Assembly: GCA_019057815.1 (NCBI GenBank)
Contig: JAHLWR010000006.1
Location: 62,001 to 126,000, forward strand
Source of the DNA: Candidatus Heimdallarchaeota archaeon
GTDB taxonomy: Archaea; Asgardarchaeota; Heimdallarchaeia; Heimdallarchaeales; Heimdallarchaeaceae
Direction: 5' to 3'
DNA length: 64,000 nucleotides
Made by a program: the position numbers and the translations under genes. The notes beneath the pieces were generated by a model that saw only the letters and a program-made list of their open reading frames with translations, ran no database searches and was not told the DNA's origin. This document shows, piece by piece, positions 26,253 through 34,778 of the stretch (the stretch's first letter is position 1; the number at the start of each line of letters is the position of its first letter).

Positions 26253-27770
26253 ATGAAATCAGCATATGAACAACTATTAGAAAGATATCAAGAAATGCAA
26301 CTTTTTGGATCTATAAGTGGTGTTCTTTACTGGGATATGAATACTTACATGCCACCATCAGCTGTAGAACATCGAGCAAAACAATTCAAGTATATTAGTC
26401 AAAAATTACACAAAATGTGGATTGATTCTAGCTTTGCCGATTTATTATTACAAAGTGAAAAGATTGATTCATTAGACTCTCTTCAGAAGCGCAACGTAGA
26501 ACTTATACGCAGATCTTATGATAGTCGAACAATACTTACTAGTGAACTAGTAGGCCAAATGGCCACTCAATCAAATAAAACGTTAGAAACATGGAAAAAA
26601 GCGAAAGCGAAGAAAGAGTTTCAAATGGTACTTCCTGATATGGAGAAACTATTTGCACTTAATGTACAAGTAGCTGAATTGTATGCAAAATCAAAAAATA
26701 TGCACGATTCTTTTGATGCTTTGATTGATCATAGAGATAAAGGATTTAGTGTGGAGAAACTAACGAAACTCTTTGATGAGGTAAAAGTGTTCTTAATCCC
26801 ATTTATTAAGAAATGTACAGAATCAGAAAACCAACCAGACAGGTCGTTTTTATCAAGAAAAGTACCAAGAAATGTGCAAGTTAAAATGGTACAAGACCTA
26901 GCAACTTTCCTAGAATATGATTTCTACTCGGAAAAAGCAGTGGGACGAATAGATGAAGTTGAACACCCATTGACAATAGGGTGTGGGTTAAACGATGTAC
27001 GAGTGACAGTGAAGTATCATGAGGACAATGTGCTATCTGCTTTTCTAGCTGGAGCACATGAGTGTGGTCATGCTTTAAATGGCTTGCAAGCTAACCTTGA
27101 ATGGTTTGGGCAACCAATTTATGCTTCGTCTTCCCCTAGCTTTGGTGAATCCCAGTCAAGATTTCTAGAAAATATTATAGCTAGTTCAAAAGAATTTTGG
27201 ACTTATTATTACCCTAGATTCCAGAAAGTGACTGAAGGGGCATTCAACGATATTGATATGGAACAATTCTATCAAGCTCTCAATGCAGTTACTCCTGGTT
27301 TTATTAGAATTCAAGCAGATGAGGTAACCTACATTTTACATATAATTATCCGCTTCGAAATAGAACGAGACTTATTTGCTGGAAAGATAGAAATCAAAGA
27401 CTTACCTCAAATTTGGAATGAAAAACACTTTAAATATTTAGGTGTAAAAGTGCCAAATGACACACTAGGTGTGATGCAAGATTTACATTGGTATAGTCAA
27501 TATTATGGTTACTTCTATGGTTATGGTATTGGTGATTTAATTTCTTCTCAAATCGCTACTAAATTAAATAATGAATTATTCAACTGGCGAGATATTCTAC
27601 AAAATGGTTCCTTTACTCCTATTCGTCAATGGCTGGCCGATAATATTCATTTAAAGGGTGGTTTTTATGATGGTCTTGATTTGGTTGAAAATGTCACAGG
27701 TGAACCTCTTAATATTAAATACTTTGTAAACTATATTGAAAACAAGTATAAAGAACTATACAAGTTGTAA
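26253..27770 (+). CDS. M32-family metallocarboxypeptidase (Taq type)
   Basis: Zinc/cobalt carboxypeptidase that trims C-terminal residues from peptides. The catalytic HExxH appears as HECGH at residues 269-273 within AGAHECGHALNGLQ, followed about 30 residues later by GESQSRFLENII (third ligand Glu). The family block GFIRIQADEVTYILHIIIRFEIE and the ending with WLADNIHLKGG are present. The YLGVKVPNDTLGVMQDLHW segment is also typical. 505 residues, normal length. Cytosolic, no signal peptide. Confidence 0.96.
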   Translation: MKSAYEQLLERYQEMQLFGSISGVLYWDMNTYMPPSAVEHRAKQFKYISQKLHKMWIDSSFADLLLQSEKIDSLDSLQKRNVELIRRSYDSRTILTSELVGQMATQSNKTLETWKKAKAKKEFQMVLPDMEKLFALNVQVAELYAKSKNMHDSFDALIDHRDKGFSVEKLTKLFDEVKVFLIPFIKKCTESENQPDRSFLSRKVPRNVQVKMVQDLATFLEYDFYSEKAVGRIDEVEHPLTIGCGLNDVRVTVKYHEDNVLSAFLAGAHECGHALNGLQANLEWFGQPIYASSSPSFGESQSRFLENIIASSKEFWTYYYPRFQKVTEGAFNDIDMEQFYQALNAVTPGFIRIQADEVTYILHIIIRFEIERDLFAGKIEIKDLPQIWNEKHFKYLGVKVPNDTLGVMQDLHWYSQYYGYFYGYGIGDLISSQIATKLNNELFNWRDILQNGSFTPIRQWLADNIHLKGGFYDGLDLVENVTGEPLNIKYFVNYIENKYKELYKL

Positions 27771-27879
27771 ATCAATCTTGTTCTCTTTTCTTATCGATGT
27801 AGATTATTGCACTATTCTTCTATTTTTGGTTTGACTAATAAATTGTTAAATAAAGAATATAAAAAAAAAGAAGAAAAAA

Positions 27880-29709
27880 TTAATCTTCGATTCTAATTGT
27901 TGCTTGCTGTTGTCTTACCGGACCATCTGCTCTGATATGTAGAGTTAAAGTAATAGTTTCGCCAGTGTTAATGCGCTTTATATGACATTTTACATTACTG
28001 CCCTCAATTTTCACATCTACTGTAGGTGGAGTATGACTGGAGTATTGAGCATTGAAAATAGGTTGCGTGATAATCACATTTTCTAGAGCCATTTCACCGC
28101 TGTTTGTAATAGGTATCTTTATTTCAAAATCCCCTTCTTCCTTCTTTGTGAAGATTGATGTTAACTTGTACGAACGTTTCTTAAACTCAATTATAAGAGT
28201 TGGTTCCTTCCCTTCCATTTCAGCTAGTGCTACATGTGGTTTTGTTGGTTTTGTTGCATATGCTTTGATTTCTACAGCAGCTGATTGGGGACCTACTCCT
28301 CTTGGTTTATTAGCAATACCAATTGTTTTTAACTTTATAATTTGTCCGGGGTTTATGTTTAAATCGGAAATGATGTAGTGGTATTTGCGTACTGTAGTGG
28401 TATCTTCTGGTATTTTTTCTGTTTCTTCTATTTCTGTTTCTGGAGCTAATTCAGGTTCTTGTTCTAGAGCTTCAAAAGTTGCTATTTCTCTTTCTTCATC
28501 CACGACTGGTTTTGGCTTAGCTTTTGGTCTCTCAACAAAATCCACCTCAATTGTATTACCTGAGGTTTCAGCAGAAACTTGATGGAATTCAACATAACTT
28601 GGAATTGTATCTTCGATTTCTATTCTGCCTACGTTTGCAGTGCCTGTGTTCACAATGTCAATAGTTGCAACTAGATTAGTAACTGCGTAGGTTACAACTT
28701 CTAGTGGATCAAAATATTTCGTTGCGCTTGTTTTTAACACATAAATTTGATCATTCTCTTTTTCAAATACTATAATAGAATGCTCTGTAACATCAAATAA
28801 AGTATAATAATCGAAATTTTTTGTGATTTCTGGATATCCTGTTGATTCTACAATAATACTTTGTTTCCAAATAGGCTCGTCTTCAAATGTTTCTAATTCT
28901 TCTTGGGGCTTTTCGGAATATTTTTCTTCACCATTAACATGTATGTTAACATATTTCAGGAATATTTCAAAACCACTTGCATTTCTCAGACCAAAATTAA
29001 TTTTCCATTGATTTGGAGCTGAAGTTTCGATAGCTTCAATCGATAAATCAACATTATCACATTCTCCATCAATTGTTGGAACAATTGAGCTTAATATGTG
29101 ATCAGCTTCACATCGGCAGATAATAATTCCTGTTTTGTATGGTTGTACATTTGTAGGATGACAAGTAGATGAAATAATTAGCGATGCAGATTCTCCTGCT
29201 TTTAATTCAGGAAGAATCCATGTCACAATTCTATCACTTTCAGTTATAGTTATTTCGCCTGCAAAAGGTTCTATAGCTCTAATATCTTTTGTATCGGGAA
29301 GGAAGTGTTTTTCTAGTGTGATGCTTTTTAAATCAAATTCAAAATTGTTTTTGATGGTGATTTTGAATGCAAGACTCTGGTCTATATTATATACTAAATC
29401 TTTGTTATCTGGGTTTACTTCATCTCCATCAAAATTTGTGTCGAATATCTCATTGATTTCAAATAAAGCCTCTACCTTTGTTTTGTAATCGCAAGTATAT
29501 TCTTTTCCCGCTTCAACATGTGGTATAATTTCTTCACTAAAATCTTGAATGTCTTCTTGATAATCAGCTTTTAAGTTGATTCCCCAAATAGTCGTTTTTG
29601 AGCTTGTGTTTATAATGCTTAAAACGCCTTGTGACTCAACAGAAATTGTTTCTCCTTTTGGTCCTGATTTGACATTTAAGTTTTCTTCTAGATGTATAAT
29701 TGCCTTCAT
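27880..29709 (-). CDS. Large cytosolic protein with repeated beta-sandwich (DUF11-like) domains
   Basis: 609 residues, no signal peptide and no membrane helix. Several segments follow the DUF11/NEW3-like pattern: LAFKITIKNNFEFDLKSITL, ATIDIVNTGTANVGRIEI and FEIKIPITNSGEMALENVII, each with Asn/Gly turns between strands. An acidic linker (about residues 395-440, rich in E, P and T) splits the last two. Such domains are normally extracellular, so lack of a secretion signal is odd. TATA at 29754-29766 and GAAGGG before the ATG support the start. Function not recognised. Confidence 0.75.
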   Translation of the reverse strand: MKAIIHLEENLNVKSGPKGETISVESQGVLSIINTSSKTTIWGINLKADYQEDIQDFSEEIIPHVEAGKEYTCDYKTKVEALFEINEIFDTNFDGDEVNPDNKDLVYNIDQSLAFKITIKNNFEFDLKSITLEKHFLPDTKDIRAIEPFAGEITITESDRIVTWILPELKAGESASLIISSTCHPTNVQPYKTGIIICRCEADHILSSIVPTIDGECDNVDLSIEAIETSAPNQWKINFGLRNASGFEIFLKYVNIHVNGEEKYSEKPQEELETFEDEPIWKQSIIVESTGYPEITKNFDYYTLFDVTEHSIIVFEKENDQIYVLKTSATKYFDPLEVVTYAVTNLVATIDIVNTGTANVGRIEIEDTIPSYVEFHQVSAETSGNTIEVDFVERPKAKPKPVVDEEREIATFEALEQEPELAPETEIEETEKIPEDTTTVRKYHYIISDLNINPGQIIKLKTIGIANKPRGVGPQSAAVEIKAYATKPTKPHVALAEMEGKEPTLIIEFKKRSYKLTSIFTKKEEGDFEIKIPITNSGEMALENVIITQPIFNAQYSSHTPPTVDVKIEGSNVKCHIKRINTGETITLTLHIRADGPVRQQQATIRIED

Positions 29710-30133
29710 TTTCTACCCTTCGTTTATTACTCTTCGTTTATTTTTAATGCTTTGATTTATATAGAGATGGGTTAAAACTTATTATGTTATTTCTTCTAAC
29801 ATAACATAATAACTTTATGTTAGTTTTCTCTGTGGTAGCTTTCTTGAAAACCAATTTTTCAAAAAAATCTCACTCAATTTTGAGTGAAGGACTATAACAT
29901 CTGTTGGATATTTTTTCAATAAAATTTTAGTATATCATTGAAAGTATATGCTTCAAATCTTTCTTTACATTTAGGTAAAAATAGCTTTTTACCTTCTTGA
30001 TAGTACTTGTTACTAGAAAAAAAACAACAGATAAGTTGGGGAAAAAAGGGACCTAATCTTCTAATAGACTTAAATGAGAGATCAAGAACAATTGGAAAAT
30101 GCGATTTTTGTAAGGTAAAAAGAGGGAAACATG
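29710..30133. other. Hairpin-rich intergenic region (424 bases)
   Basis: Lies 3' of the bactofilin-like gene and 5' of the 609-residue gene. I see three perfect inverted repeats: 29779-29789 with 29802-29812 (arm TTATTATGTTA); 29871-29886 (CACTCAATTTTGAGTG, 7-base arms); and 29973-29994 (AGGTAAAAA, loop TAGC, TTTTTACCT). The sequence GGTAAAAA recurs at 30115. I find no convincing open frame or tRNA-like structure. Some repeats may be terminator or operator elements. Confidence 0.6.
29754..29766 (-). promoter_or_regulatory. TATA box for the 609-residue protein gene
   Basis: Read on the reverse strand, CTCTATATAAATC lies 45-57 bases before the ATG at 29709, a good archaeal TATA element. The leader contains two near-copies of TAAACGAAG-GTA, the second including the ribosome site. 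An 11-base inverted repeat (29779-29812) begins 13 bases upstream of the TATA box, a place where activators or repressors bind. Confidence 0.6.
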
Positions 30134-31033
30134 TTAAAGCTTCAAAGCCTCTTCAGCTATTTTTACTGGTTCATTTTCCAATTTTACATTATCTGTTATC
30201 AGCAAATCTTCTACATAATAAACTGTCCCATGAATTTTAGTATTGGGACCTAATTTTACAATCTTACCTTTGACATCTCTTTCTACGTATATATCATCAA
30301 TTTCTACTTCGTTTTGAGCGAAAATATTACCCTCAACAGTTGAAAGTTCTCTTCGTCTAAAAAGTCTTATCTCAAATGCAAATCTCTTTGATTTAAAATA
30401 GACATTTTCACCCACAACATCACCACTAATTGTAGCTCTTCCTGTTATGTCAATAGTTTTCTGTGAAACTAAGTTACCTTCAATAGTAGATGCACCTGAC
30501 AGAGTGACGCCATTTATTGCTTGAACGTTGTCTTCACACTTGAATGAGCCAGATGCTTTCAGGTGACCTTGAGCTATTATCTCACCAACAACTTTTGCTT
30601 CTCCGCTAAAGATTGCATCCTCATCTGTATGAAGAAAGTCTTCACACTTGAATGAGCCAGATGCTTTTACTATTCCATGAGCAGTAATGCTTCCCGTACT
30701 TTTTACAGCTCCTGCGCATTTGATAGACTTACATTCAATATCACCATCAATTTTTCCAGCTCCGGCTATGCGAATATCTCTCATCATCTTACCCCCCGGT
30801 ATTTTTGCAGATCCAGAAACCGATAAAGAATCCGGTGTGAGTGTTTGGGAGCCAGCCACTTTGATCTGTGGAGCTCTTTCCAATTCTTCAAAATTAGTTT
30901 GTGCGTCTTCCAATTTCTTCTCATATCTCTTTTTTAGCTCATTAAAACTATTATCGTCAATTTCCCCTTCTTTATGTCTCTTTTCGAGGAGTTCTAGTAA
31001 TTCTTTATGCATTTCGATATCGTTTTCACTCAT
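30134..31033 (-). CDS. Bactofilin-like polymer-forming protein with N-terminal SHOCT-like helix pair
   Basis: 299 residues. The first 45 are helical with a SHOCT-like pattern (ELLEKRHKEGEIDDNSFNEL). Residues about 60-280 consist of short glycine-rich beta repeats spaced about 11-18 residues (for example IRIAGAGKIDGDIECKSIKC), as in the right-handed beta-helix of bactofilins. The decapeptide KASGSFKCED occurs twice, and the encoding DNA is repeated almost exactly (about 30536 and 30644). Bactofilins polymerise without nucleotides into scaffolds in bacteria. GAGG before the ATG and a TATA element near 31066-31077 support the start. Confidence 0.72.
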   Translation of the reverse strand: MSENDIEMHKELLELLEKRHKEGEIDDNSFNELKKRYEKKLEDAQTNFEELERAPQIKVAGSQTLTPDSLSVSGSAKIPGGKMMRDIRIAGAGKIDGDIECKSIKCAGAVKSTGSITAHGIVKASGSFKCEDFLHTDEDAIFSGEAKVVGEIIAQGHLKASGSFKCEDNVQAINGVTLSGASTIEGNLVSQKTIDITGRATISGDVVGENVYFKSKRFAFEIRLFRRRELSTVEGNIFAQNEVEIDDIYVERDVKGKIVKLGPNTKIHGTVYYVEDLLITDNVKLENEPVKIAEEALKL

Positions 31034-31146
31034 TTTTATCGCCTCAAGTCTTTTTTATCACCACTTTATATAATATTTTGTTTAATCATTTAACTACACC
31101 CCTAAAATGCTGGGTTGTAAGCTTTAGCTATTCGGTTAATACCAAA

Positions 31147-31156
31147 AAAATATAAA
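31147..31156 (+). promoter_or_regulatory. TATA box implying a leaderless transcript
   Basis: AAAATATAAA is centred 28 bases before the ATG at 31180, so transcription would begin at or within a few bases of that codon. An in-frame ATG at 31156 overlaps the TATA box itself and is therefore not a credible start. Confidence 0.6.
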
Positions 31157-31179
31157 TGATAAAGCTAAAAAAATTAACA

Positions 31180-31614
31180 ATGGTTAGTGAAACTACTTAT
31201 CCTCCCATTGTCGATTTATTATTTTCAATTTTTAGGGATACAACACGTAGAAGAGTTCTTTACCTATTGAATAACATGAAGTTAACAGCTGACGAAATTA
31301 CAAAAGAATTGGGGATTTCAAGACCAGCTGTTGAAAAACATCTAAAACAAATGCTTGATGTAGGTTTAATTGAGAGAAGAGCAGAAACCTTTCCAACCTT
31401 AAAATACCTTTACTCTCTTCCTGCTCACGGAATTGAAATAGTGTCAAACTTAGAAGATGCAATAGATCAATATATTACATCGCTTAAAGAAGAGTATAGT
31501 CGTCGCCTTGAAAATGAAGAACAATTATTCTTACTTGGTCACTCTTCTAAAGATAAGTATGAAGCTATTAAAGTATCATATAATCACATTTTAGAAAAAT
31601 TACAATCAGAATAA
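31180..31614 (+). CDS. ArsR-like winged-helix regulator
   Basis: 144 residues. The HTH is clear: FSIFRDTTRRRVLYLLNN, then LTADEITKELGISRPAVEKHLKQMLDVGLIERR with the wing to about residue 70. A helical C-terminal part (LEDAIDQYITSLKEEYSRRL) probably dimerises. No metal-binding cysteines are present, so it is not a classical arsenic sensor. The start at 31180 rests on TATA spacing. The PUA protein gene follows 31 bases later with a strong ribosome site, so they may be co-transcribed. Confidence 0.85.
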   Translation: MVSETTYPPIVDLLFSIFRDTTRRRVLYLLNNMKLTADEITKELGISRPAVEKHLKQMLDVGLIERRAETFPTLKYLYSLPAHGIEIVSNLEDAIDQYITSLKEEYSRRLENEEQLFLLGHSSKDKYEAIKVSYNHILEKLQSE

Positions 31615-31645
31615 ATGAAACGATAGCTCAAAAAGGAGGATTATC

Positions 31646-32137
31646 ATGCTTGTTAAATCAAGGAATGTTTTATCTAATAAAGAGAACAAACAACTAGTTG
31701 TTGATTTATTGAATGTGCTTGGAGAACAAGCTCAAACATTTTTTAATAAAAAAGATAAACTTGAAAAAATCAAAACTGATAAAGGTACTTTTGTGGTTAA
31801 AGAAAAAAAAATTTGGTTGTTTCAATGGAAAAACCAATTCTTTCCCTCAATTCATTGTTTACGGGAATCTAAATTATTAGTGCACAAAGTTGTTGTCGAT
31901 GTAGGTGCCATTAAATTTGTTTTAAATGGTGCTGATATAATGTTTCCAGGTATAGTTTATTTTGATGATGTAATTGAGAAAGGAGATTTTGTGGTTGTTC
32001 GTGAAGAGAAAGCAGATACAATAATCGCTGTAGGAATCTCCCTAATATCTCACAAGGATTTCAGCAAAACAAATAAAGGGAAGGCCGTTAGGGTTATAAA
32101 TCACTTAAGGGATGAAATTTGGAATTTCAGGTTGTAA
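31646..32137 (+). CDS. PUA-domain RNA-binding protein (MCT-1/Tma20-like)
   Basis: 163 residues. The N-terminal 75 residues form a small alpha/beta domain (KEKKIWLFQWKNQFFPSIHC). The C-terminal half is a PUA domain: VVVDVGAIKFVLNGADIMFP, GIVYFDDVIEKGDFVVV, ending with GKAVRVINHLRDEIWNF. This domain pair is like the Tma20/MCT-1 family, which acts with the small ribosomal subunit in eukaryotes. A strong AAGGAGGA site lies 8 bases before the ATG. It ends 4 bases from the convergent aCPSF1 gene. Confidence 0.8.
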   Translation: MLVKSRNVLSNKENKQLVVDLLNVLGEQAQTFFNKKDKLEKIKTDKGTFVVKEKKIWLFQWKNQFFPSIHCLRESKLLVHKVVVDVGAIKFVLNGADIMFPGIVYFDDVIEKGDFVVVREEKADTIIAVGISLISHKDFSKTNKGKAVRVINHLRDEIWNFRL

Positions 32138-32141
32138 TTAC

Positions 32142-34052
32142 CTATCTTAGTCTTATTGTTGAACCATTTTTTGGTGCTAAACTCTCTCTTTTTGCAGCTC
32201 TGTAAACATATGAAGCAAATTTTGTCGTTTTTGATTCCTCACCGTGAAGGATGATGAATCTTTCTGGTTTTGGTGAAACCTTGGCGATGTAGTTCTCTAA
32301 TTCTCTTCTATCACAATGACCTGTAAATCCAGTTATACTATGAATTTTAGCCTGGATGCTGTACATTACAGTTTTTCTATCCTCGATTAGCTGGATTTCA
32401 GTTATTCCTTTCTGTATTCTTCTTCCAAGCGTTCCCTTACCTTGGTAACTCACGAAAATAAGTGCGTTTTTCGGATCCTCACATAGTTTCTTGAAATAGA
32501 AAATACTTGGTCCACCAGATAACATACCACTTGTTGCTAAAATAATAGCTGGATCACCATTTACTATGAGCTCTCTTTCTTCGCTAGACGAAACATGTTT
32601 CATCTGTTCAGCCAAAAATGGATTTTGACCAACATGGAATATTCTTTCACGTAAGGATTTTGAAAGGAACTCTGGGTTACATATTGTTATCGCCGAAGCT
32701 TCACGAACCATGCCATCTGTATATACTGGAACTTGAGGAATATCTCCATTTCTCATCAATTCTTCTATAACAACAATAATCTCTTGTGCTCTTCCAACAG
32801 CTAGCACAGGTATGAGAACTTTTCCTCCACCACTAATAATTTCCTTTATTATGTTCTTCAACTGTTTCTCAGATTCAGACCTAGATGGGAGCACATCTTG
32901 TGGTTTTCCATAGGTAGATTCAATAAATAATGTTTCTAATCGTGGGAATCTAACTGTTGCGGCGTCTAAAAGATTTGATTTTGAAAATTTTATGTCATGG
33001 GCGAAAGCCATGTTATATACTCCTTCACCAATGTGGATGTGAGGAATGGCACTTCCTACTATATGACCAGCATTGTGGAACGTTAATCTTGCATCGGGTG
33101 ATATGTCTGTGACTTCTCCATAATCCAAAACCACAGTATGAAGAACCGCTTCTCTGATATCTCTTTGCATATAAGGGAGAGTTTTTCCTTCTTTTGTTGC
33201 AACATCCAGATAATCGATATGTAACATAGTCATCAAGTCCCTTGTGGGTCTAGTCACATAAACCGGACCTTGGTAACCATATTTAAACAAATAAGGAATA
33301 AACCCTGAATGGTCTAAGTGCGCATGGGATACAACAACTGCCTCCAATAGATCTACATCAAATTCTGGCAAATCAAAACGTGGAAACATATTGTTGGGTG
33401 TGTTGCTGCCTACATTTATTCCACAATCGATTAGTATGTGGCTTTCTCCTGTTTGAATAAGTGAACAACTCCTTCCTACTTCGGAATATCCTCCCAAAGC
33501 TGTTACACGGATGGTATCATCTCGATAAATTGGTGGTCGGTGAATTCGTTTTCCGATATTTCTCAATATTTCTAATCTCTTTTTAGAGTGCTCTTGGAAT
33601 AGATATCTAATTGTTTTGATAACTCTCGATTCAATTGGAGGTGTCCTCATGACTCTTGGGCGCCAAAATGTTTTTGCTATGATTGTTCTTAACATTTCAC
33701 CAGATTTTCCAATTATTACTCCAGGTTTTAATGCCTCGATAATCACTTCTCCAACTATATTGTCAAAATCAATAGAGGTTATGTTTCCTGCTTCTCCAAC
33801 TAACTCATTTATAAGATAAATAGTCTCGTCTTTAGGTAACCTTACACTTGGATCAGAGCGGATAACAATTCTTTTTCTAAGTTGTTTTGCAAGCTCTTTC
33901 ACAATGGTTTCATCATTTACTAACACTCTAGGATTTTTTGAATAAATAGCTACTTCAGGACCTTCAAATTCAATTTGTGTTATCTCTGAATTGTCAGGAA
34001 GTTGTTCATGTATTTGTCGTGTAACTTTATTTAAAACTTCATTAAAACTCAA
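32142..34052 (-). CDS. KH-domain beta-CASP ribonuclease aCPSF1 (archaeal CPSF73 homologue)
   Basis: Archaeal transcription-termination/3'-end nuclease. The KH domains are at residues 1-140 (GVIIGKSGEMLRTII carries the GxxG loop). The metallo-beta-lactamase part has SHAHLDH at 242-248, HNAGHIVGSAIP (motif III) and FAHDIKF, where relatives usually show a Gly-Asp pair (the metal-ligand Asp is retained). The beta-CASP region follows, with IESTYGKP, PVLAVGRAQE and LATSGMLSGGPS. The final motif is SITGFTGHCDR. The start is TTG, with AAAGGTGG 8 bases upstream. 636 residues, full length. Confidence 0.96.
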   Translation of the reverse strand: MSFNEVLNKVTRQIHEQLPDNSEITQIEFEGPEVAIYSKNPRVLVNDETIVKELAKQLRKRIVIRSDPSVRLPKDETIYLINELVGEAGNITSIDFDNIVGEVIIEALKPGVIIGKSGEMLRTIIAKTFWRPRVMRTPPIESRVIKTIRYLFQEHSKKRLEILRNIGKRIHRPPIYRDDTIRVTALGGYSEVGRSCSLIQTGESHILIDCGINVGSNTPNNMFPRFDLPEFDVDLLEAVVVSHAHLDHSGFIPYLFKYGYQGPVYVTRPTRDLMTMLHIDYLDVATKEGKTLPYMQRDIREAVLHTVVLDYGEVTDISPDARLTFHNAGHIVGSAIPHIHIGEGVYNMAFAHDIKFSKSNLLDAATVRFPRLETLFIESTYGKPQDVLPSRSESEKQLKNIIKEIISGGGKVLIPVLAVGRAQEIIVVIEELMRNGDIPQVPVYTDGMVREASAITICNPEFLSKSLRERIFHVGQNPFLAEQMKHVSSSEERELIVNGDPAIILATSGMLSGGPSIFYFKKLCEDPKNALIFVSYQGKGTLGRRIQKGITEIQLIEDRKTVMYSIQAKIHSITGFTGHCDRRELENYIAKVSPKPERFIILHGEESKTTKFASYVYRAAKRESLAPKNGSTIRLR

Positions 34053-34229
34053 TATGCCCCACCTTTAACACTCAACAATGTACAAACTATATAGAAACAA
34101 TAGCTCTCCTTTTACATTTAATGGTAATAGGCAAATAGAGATGAAAAAACGTATTATTTATATCTTTTGTTTTAAACCACGAGCCGGTTTCTTTATACAA
34201 AGAAAACTATTAATCTTTAGAAAAAGGAT

Positions 34230-34778
34230 CTAACCAGCTTTTCTTAGGTAATAACCTCTATCAAATGGTTTTTGTTCATAACCTTTAATAAAAACAGTAT
34301 TAGGTTCTACTTCTATTAGATTCCGAGAACTAATCTGTGCCTTACCTACACCATAATGTAGTCCATCTTTACCAATTACTATAACTGTGTCATTTTTATT
34401 AAATTCTCCAAAAGCCTTCTTAACATTACTTGTAAAAATAGGTTTTCCATAAAGGAATTGGTCGGTTTTTATTTGAACAATTTTGGAAGTGAAGTCTTTC
34501 ATCAAACTAGATCCTTCTACTTCAAGTTGAAATTTATTTTCCCAAATACTACCTAAAGGAATGCCAGCTGAGAACACTTTCACTCTAAGAGCTGATAATA
34601 TTTGGTTGACTTTTTTGTTAACTACAAATACCTCTTTTGTTTTTCCTTCCTTAATCCACAAAAACCATTTTTCCAATTCTTTTAATGATGCTTTTCCGAA
34701 ATATTTTTCGAAAAACGAGTAGATTATTTCCTTTTCTTTCTCATCACTTCGTTGAAAAACAACTTCGTTTTGCATCAT
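34230..34778 (-). CDS. PUA-domain protein coupled to the NSUN methyltransferase
   Basis: 182 residues, overlapping the upstream methyltransferase stop by 4 bases (ATGA, with GGTGA 7 bases before). The C-terminal 75 residues are a PUA-like RNA-binding domain (GKPIFTSNVKKAFGEFNKND, then VIVIGKDGLHYGVGKAQIS). The N-terminal half resembles the pre-PUA alpha/beta domain of Nip7-type proteins. In several archaeal and eukaryotic NSUN enzymes the PUA domain is part of the same polypeptide. Here it is separate but translationally coupled, so it is probably the RNA-recognition partner. Confidence 0.8.
   Translation of the reverse strand: MMQNEVVFQRSDEKEKEIIYSFFEKYFGKASLKELEKWFLWIKEGKTKEVFVVNKKVNQILSALRVKVFSAGIPLGSIWENKFQLEVEGSSLMKDFTSKIVQIKTDQFLYGKPIFTSNVKKAFGEFNKNDTVIVIGKDGLHYGVGKAQISSRNLIEVEPNTVFIKGYEQKPFDRGYYLRKAG

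Noticed and set aside
29776-29994. Closely spaced inverted repeats that could suggest a CRISPR array
   Set aside because: The three repeats differ in sequence and arm length, spacing is irregular, and no cas gene is in the window.
30007-30240. Open frame of 77 codons on the + strand
   Set aside because: It overlaps the 3' end of the bactofilin-like gene on the opposite strand, with no ribosome site or protein-like composition.
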